Assembly: GCA_009377795.1 (NCBI GenBank)
Contig: WHTJ01000034.1
Span: 1-41,651 of the forward strand
DNA: 41,651 nucleotides
Direction of reading: 5' to 3'
Source: Propionibacteriales bacterium
GTDB taxonomy: Bacteria; Actinomycetota; Actinomycetes; Propionibacteriales; Nocardioidaceae
Each line of letters starts with the position of its first letter. Position 1 is the first letter of the stretch. Shown here in pieces: positions 37,918-41,651 of the stretch. A program made the translations under genes and the position numbers. The notes below the pieces were generated by a model that was not told where the DNA came from, ran no database searches, and saw only the letters and a list, made by a program, of their open reading frames with translations.

Positions 37918-39461
37918 GTTGGCTGCTGCCTCTCCTGATCGCCACGCCTGCGGCCGGGGCGCTGATTCTGGCTTTCTGGCCACGGAATCGGGCCGACCGG
38001 GACGCGCCGATGGCCGGGTTGGTCGTCTCGGCGGTCGCGTTCGGGCTGTCGGTGGTGGTGGCGCTCGCCTCCGGGACCGAAGCCGGATTCCAGCTGGAGC
38101 AGGAGCGGGTATGGATCGAACCGCTGGACGTGAGCTGGCACGTCGGGATCGACGGCATCTCGTCGCCTTTGGTGCTGCTGACCACCCTGCTCGGTGCGCT
38201 GTGCATGGCGTCCCTGCTGCGTGGAGGTGGGCCGCGGTGCGGCGGGGAGCGGGCTCTGGTCGCGATGCTGCTCTTGCTGGAGACCGGCGTGATCGGCACC
38301 TTCCTGGCCCTTGACCTCGTGCTGTTCTTCGTGTTCTTCGAGCTGGTGCTCGTGCCGATGTGGTTCGTGATCGCGTGGTGGGGCGACCCGCACGACGAGC
38401 CCGGCCGCCGCCGCGCCGCCAGCGTCTTCCTGCTGCTCACCGTGATCGGCTCCGCGGTGATGCTGGCCGGGTTCCTGCTGGTCTACGGGTACGCCGGGAC
38501 GTTCGACGTCGTCGAGCTGGCCGAACGGGGCGGCGAGGGCATACCGGCGACCGCGCAGGTCGTCGCGGCGCTGGCGATCGGGCTGGGTCTCGCGGTCAAG
38601 ACGCCGATGTGGCCGCTGCACATCTGGCTGCCCGACGCGCACGCGAAGGCGCCGACGGTGGGGTCGGTGTTGCTGGCGGGCGTGCTGCTGAAGATGGGAA
38701 CGTACGGTCTGGTCCGGGTGTGGCTCCCGGTCGTCCCGGACGGTGCGCGGGACGTCGCGCCGTACCTCGCGGTCTTCGCCGTGATCGGGATCGTGTACGG
38801 CGCGCTCGCGTGCCTCGCGCAGACCGATCTCAAGCGGCTCGTGGCGTACTCCAGCGTCGGTCACATGGGCTTCATCCTCCTCGGCATCTCCACCCTGACC
38901 CCGGCCGGGATCAACGGCGCGTTGTTCGCCAACATCGCGCACGGCGTGATCACCGGACTGCTGTTCTTCCTTGCCGGCGCGTTGAAGGACCGGTACGAGA
39001 CGGCCGAGATGGCGATGTTGGGCCGCGGTCTCTATGGACGCTCGCCGCGGCTCGCCGGCGTGCTTGCGGTCGCGGCGGTCGCCAGCCTGGGGTTGCCGGG
39101 GCTGGCCGGATTCTGGGGCGAGATGCTGACCCTGCTCGCGGCCTTCGACCCGATTGCCGAGCTGCCGCGGGCGACGTACCTCGTCTGCATGGCGGTCGCG
39201 GGTGTGGGTGCGGTGCTGACAGCGGTCTACTTCGTCGCGGTGCTGCGTCAGGTCTGCCAGGGTGAGCCGGCGCCGAGCGGTGCGTCGTCCACGGCGGCCG
39301 CGCCGTCTGTGGCGTCCGTGGTGTCCGCGGAGGCGACGCGGTACGAGCTCGTCGTATGGGCGCCTCTGGTCGTGCTGACGGTGCTGTTCGGGCTCGCGCC
39401 TGGCCTGCTGCTGGGGGTCATCGATCCGAGTGTCGTGGCGATGTTCGGAGGTGGCGCATGA
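37914..39461 (+). CDS. nuoM2: NuoM-like antiporter subunit of partial complex I cluster 2
   Basis: A 515-aa pump subunit with FFVFFELVLVPMWFVIAWWG (helix-5 Glu), KTPMWPLHIWLPDAHAKAPT, LLAGVLLKMGTYGLVRVWLP and AQTDLKRLVAYSSVGHMGF. Its PDAHAKAPTVGSVLLAGVLLK segment is closer to the general bacterial form than the cluster-1 NuoM, which suggests that the two clusters have different ancestry. ATG 37914; overlaps nuoL2 and nuoN2 by 4 bp each. Confidence 0.93.
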   Translation: MSWLLPLLIATPAAGALILAFWPRNRADRDAPMAGLVVSAVAFGLSVVVALASGTEAGFQLEQERVWIEPLDVSWHVGIDGISSPLVLLTTLLGALCMASLLRGGGPRCGGERALVAMLLLLETGVIGTFLALDLVLFFVFFELVLVPMWFVIAWWGDPHDEPGRRRAASVFLLLTVIGSAVMLAGFLLVYGYAGTFDVVELAERGGEGIPATAQVVAALAIGLGLAVKTPMWPLHIWLPDAHAKAPTVGSVLLAGVLLKMGTYGLVRVWLPVVPDGARDVAPYLAVFAVIGIVYGALACLAQTDLKRLVAYSSVGHMGFILLGISTLTPAGINGALFANIAHGVITGLLFFLAGALKDRYETAEMAMLGRGLYGRSPRLAGVLAVAAVASLGLPGLAGFWGEMLTLLAAFDPIAELPRATYLVCMAVAGVGAVLTAVYFVAVLRQVCQGEPAPSGASSTAAAPSVASVVSAEATRYELVVWAPLVVLTVLFGLAPGLLLGVIDPSVVAMFGGGA

Positions 39462-40927
39462 ACGGCGGCGTGCAGCCCATCGACTGGCTGGCGATCACGC
39501 CTCCGCTGGCGCTGGCGCTCGGTGCGATCGCGGTGTTGATGGCCGACGGGTTCCTGGTTCGGTGGAGGGCATGGTCGCCGAGCGGGCTGTCAGTGGCCGC
39601 GATCCTGGTTGCCGGTGTGGCGGTCGCCGTTCTTGCAGGCGATGCTCGCGACGTCTTCTGCGTTGAGCTGTCGTCTGCGGGCGCCCCGGTGGTGTGTTCG
39701 TACGCCGTGGACACCGTGAGCATCGCGGTGTGGGTGGTGGTCCTGGTCGGCACCCTGGTCGTGACGCTGCTGTCCTCGAGCGGGGCGATCGACGCGCGGG
39801 TTCCCCTTCCTGAGCATCATTTTCTGTTGTTGTGTTCGGCTTCCGGGGCGATGGCACTGGCAGCCTCGCGGGACCTGATCACGCTGCTGATCTCGCTGGA
39901 GGTCGTGTCGCTGCCGGCATTCGCGATGGCCGGGCTGAAGCGCGGTGACCGGCGGTCCGCGGAGGCGGCGCTGAAGTTCTTCCTGGTGTCGGTCGTGTCG
40001 GCGGCCGTGATGCTGCTGGGGATCTCGTTCGTGTACGGCGCGACCGGGGCGGTGCATCTCGAGTCGGTGCGGGCCGCGTTGGACGCGGGGGTCGATGCGG
40101 AGCCGGTGGCGGTGGCCGGTGTGATGCTCACCCTGGTGGGTCTGGGGTTCAAGGTGGCCGCGGTGCCGTTCCACGCGTGGGTTCCGGATGTGTATGTGGG
40201 GGCTCCGGTTCCGGTGGCGGCGTACCTCTCGGTGGTCTCGAAGGCGGCCGGCTTCGTGGGGCTGATCATAGTTCTGGGTCTGGGCTTCACGCCGTACTCG
40301 TGGGCCTGGGGGCCGGCGGTCGGTGTGCTGGCCGCGCTGACGATGACGGTGGGGAACGTGCTCGCGCTGCGGCAGCGGAACGCCGTACGGCTGCTCGCGT
40401 GGTCGTCGGTTGCGCAGTCCGGCTTCATCCTTGCGCCGCTGGCCGTCGTCGGTGAGGTGGGTGACCTGGCGGTGCGTGCGTCGCTCGGCTACCTGCTGAT
40501 CTATGCAGTGGTGAACCTCGGTGCGTTCGCAGTGGTGGCGATGATGGTGCGCGACCGTCCGGCGGGCCAGCTCGCCGATTATGCGGGGCTGCTGCGGCGT
40601 GAGCCATGGGCGGGGGTCGGGTTGGCGTTTGCCCTGCTGTGCTTGGCAGGATTGCCGCCCGGTGTGATCGGGCTGTTCGCGAAGCTGGTCGCCTTCCAGG
40701 CCGTGGTCGAGGGCGGCATGGGCTGGCTCGTGGCCGTGATGGCGGCGAACGTGGCCATCGGGCTGGCGTACTACCTGCGGTGGACGGTCGTGATACTCAG
40801 CCCGTCGGGTGAGGAAGAGGCACGACCCGTCGTACACCCTGCCGTCGGTGCCGCCGTCGGCGGGACGCTGACGCTGGCCGTAGGGCTGTCCTTGTTGCCG
40901 GCCGCGGTGTTCAACGTCCTCGGCTGA
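39458..40927 (+). CDS. nuoN2: NuoN-like antiporter subunit of partial complex I cluster 2
   Basis: A 489-aa pump subunit of standard length. LLISLEVVSLPAFAMAGLKR (helix-5 Glu), LGFKVAAVPFHAWVPDVYVG (helix-7 Lys) and VVSKAAGFVGLIIVLG are intact. In the second half the usual Lys position reads LRQRNAVRLLAWSSVAQSGF, that is Arg in place of the Lys in the cluster-1 TQTDVKRMLAYSS. ATG 39458 overlaps nuoM2 by 4 bp. Last gene of the cluster; converges on the YajQ gene with a 37-bp gap. Confidence 0.93.
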   Translation: MNGGVQPIDWLAITPPLALALGAIAVLMADGFLVRWRAWSPSGLSVAAILVAGVAVAVLAGDARDVFCVELSSAGAPVVCSYAVDTVSIAVWVVVLVGTLVVTLLSSSGAIDARVPLPEHHFLLLCSASGAMALAASRDLITLLISLEVVSLPAFAMAGLKRGDRRSAEAALKFFLVSVVSAAVMLLGISFVYGATGAVHLESVRAALDAGVDAEPVAVAGVMLTLVGLGFKVAAVPFHAWVPDVYVGAPVPVAAYLSVVSKAAGFVGLIIVLGLGFTPYSWAWGPAVGVLAALTMTVGNVLALRQRNAVRLLAWSSVAQSGFILAPLAVVGEVGDLAVRASLGYLLIYAVVNLGAFAVVAMMVRDRPAGQLADYAGLLRREPWAGVGLAFALLCLAGLPPGVIGLFAKLVAFQAVVEGGMGWLVAVMAANVAIGLAYYLRWTVVILSPSGEEEARPVVHPAVGAAVGGTLTLAVGLSLLPAAVFNVLG

Positions 40928-40933
40928 GACTCA

Positions 40934-40949
40934 CCCCTGGTTCCGGGGG
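40934..40949. terminator. GC hairpin between nuoN2 and yajQ
   Basis: CCCCTGG and CCGGGG can pair across a tight turn in the 37-bp gap between these converging genes. The stem contains a G-U pair and there is no U-tract. It is called mainly because of its position. Confidence 0.35.
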
Positions 40950-40964
40950 GCTGTGGTGGTGCGG

Positions 40965-41459
40965 TCAGCGGTAGTTGACGAACTGTACGGCGAAGTCGAG
41001 GTCTTGCTCTTTCACCAGCGCGATCACGTCCTGAAGGTCGTCCCGCTTCTTGCCGGTCACGCGCAGCTCGTCGCCTTGGACCTGCACCTTGACCGCCTTC
41101 GGGCCCTCGTCGCGGATCAGCTTGGACAGCCGCTTCGCCTGCTCCTGTGAGATGCCCTCCTTGAGAGCGGCGCTGATCTTGACCTCCTTGCCGGACTGGC
41201 GCGGCTCGCCGGCGTCGAGGGCCTTCAGGGATACGCCGCGCTTGACCAGCTTGTCCTTGAGGACGTCGAGTGCGGCGAGCGCGCGGGCCTCGGCGTTCGC
41301 GCTGATCTCGACCGCCTTGTCTCCGGACCAGGAGATCGAGGTTCCGGTGTTCTTGAAGTCGAAGCGTTGGGAGATCTCTCGCGAGGCCTGGTTGAGCGCG
41401 TTGTCGACCTCCTGGAGGTCGATCTTGCTCACGATGTCGAACGACGACGCGGCTGCCAT
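40965..41459 (-). CDS. yajQ: YajQ family cyclic-di-GMP/nucleotide-binding protein
   Basis: A 164-aa UPF0234/YajQ protein, full length for the family. [20 protein letters not shown] opens the sequence, [14 protein letters not shown] and [20 protein letters not shown] follow, and it ends in [12 protein letters not shown]. YajQ proteins have two ferredoxin-like domains that bind nucleic acids or, in Xanthomonas, cyclic di-GMP; the role in actinobacteria is not established. ATG 41459 is preceded by a strong AGGAGGT 8 nt upstream. No link to the respiratory genes is evident beyond adjacency. Confidence 0.93.
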   Translation of the reverse strand: MAAASSFDIVSKIDLQEVDNALNQASREISQRFDFKNTGTSISWSGDKAVEISANAEARALAALDVLKDKLVKRGVSLKALDAGEPRQSGKEVKISAALKEGISQEQAKRLSKLIRDEGPKAVKVQVQGDELRVTGKKRDDLQDVIALVKEQDLDFAVQFVNYR

Positions 41460-41516
41460 TGGTTCGTACCTCCTGGGTCGGTTGGTCCGGTGTTCTTTCT
41501 ACATCATGGGCTGCGC

Positions 41517-41522
41517 TATCCT
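41517..41522 (+). promoter_or_regulatory. candidate -10 element for tRNA-Tyr
   Basis: TATCCT with TTCTTT 18 bp upstream could start transcription about 36 nt before the tRNA. The -35 matches the consensus poorly, so this is tentative. Confidence 0.25.
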
Positions 41523-41535
41523 GGCGAGTCGCTAC

Positions 41536-41550
41536 GCCTGGTACCCAGGC
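41536..41550 (+). repeat. small inverted repeat in the tRNA-Tyr 5' leader
   Basis: GCCTGG and CCAGGC flank TAC, making a perfect 6-bp hairpin 14 nt before the mature tRNA. It may affect processing of the tRNA precursor or may be incidental. Confidence 0.3.
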
Positions 41551-41564
41551 CCGGCGTACACCCT

Positions 41565-41649
41565 GGCAGGTTGCCCGAGCGGCCAAAGGGAGCGGTCTGT
41601 AAAACCGTCGGCATAGCCTACGTTGGTTCGAATCCAACACCTGCCACCA
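41565..41649 (+). tRNA. tRNA-Tyr (anticodon GTA)
   Basis: Class II tRNA with acceptor stem GGCAGGT/ACCTGCC, anticodon loop CTGTAAA (anticodon GTA at 41599-41601) closed by GCGGT/ACCGT, a variable arm with a GGC/GCC stem, T arm GTTGG-TTCGAAT-CCAAC, discriminator A and an encoded CCA (41647-41649). The long variable arm and GTA anticodon identify tyrosine. Confidence 0.96.
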
Positions 41650-41651
41650 CC

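Noticed and set aside
36151-37983. Minus-strand open frame of 610 codons opposite nuoL2
   Set aside because: His/Arg/Gln-rich antisense translation of a membrane-protein gene; no independent support.
30759-40927. Partial nuo cluster as an Mrp antiporter, Hyc/Ech hydrogenase or Fpo complex
   Set aside because: NuoA, C, H, I, J and K homologues of complex I type are all present. There is no hydrogenase large subunit with NiFe cysteines, no MrpE/F/G and no FpoF/FpoO-like gene.

Overview
This is a high-GC actinobacterial chromosome segment (Actinomycetota). The evidence is the strong G/C third-position bias, frequent GTG starts, 4-bp ATGA/GTGA gene overlaps, a menaquinone rather than ubiquinone pathway, actinobacterial-style Nuo subunits with charged tails, and fused KorA/KorB genes. 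Genus cannot be read from the sequence. Almost the whole window serves one theme: making menaquinone and reducing it.

Layout. (1) 47-7139, menaquinone biosynthesis: a small rhodanese and menA on the minus strand, then a divergent menE-menC-menD operon, menF on the minus strand convergent to menD, and menG divergent from menF. menB and menH are not in the window. (2) 7140-8622: a regulatory region followed by menJ, a menaquinone-type isoprenoid reductase. This region carries a perfect 18-bp inverted repeat that closely matches the Rex (NADH/NAD+ sensor) operator. (3) 8734-24391: a complete 14-gene nuoA-N operon in canonical order, encoding respiratory complex I. (4) 24446-27087: a long-chain polyprenyl diphosphate synthase, a tiny upstream ORF, and a GT39/ArnT-like membrane protein. 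(5) 27075-27564: a 3' remnant of a PhoX/DUF839 phosphatase gene. (6) 27565-30530, minus strand: korA-korB, a 2-oxoacid (probably 2-oxoglutarate):ferredoxin oxidoreductase. (7) 30759-40927, plus strand: a second, partial nuo cluster, A2-B2-C2-H2-X-I2-J2-K2-L2-M2-N2. The block D-E-F-G is missing and an unrecognised 402-aa membrane protein X is embedded in it. (8) 40965-41649: a YajQ-family gene and a tRNA-Tyr.

How it may work together. MenF, MenD, MenC and MenE make the naphthoate ring precursors, MenA adds the isoprenoid tail made by the prenyl synthase, MenG methylates, and MenJ saturates one isoprene. Complex I (Nuo1) then reduces this menaquinone with NADH. Next to it, KorAB would generate reduced ferredoxin, and the divergent partial Nuo2 lacks exactly the NADH-input module and NuoD. 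The most interesting hypothesis is that Nuo2 forms an alternative, non-NADH (ferredoxin-type) proton-pumping complex that borrows NuoD or uses protein X. That is inference. The gene content, the tight gene overlaps, the internal duplication in X and the altered NuoH2 loop are seen directly.
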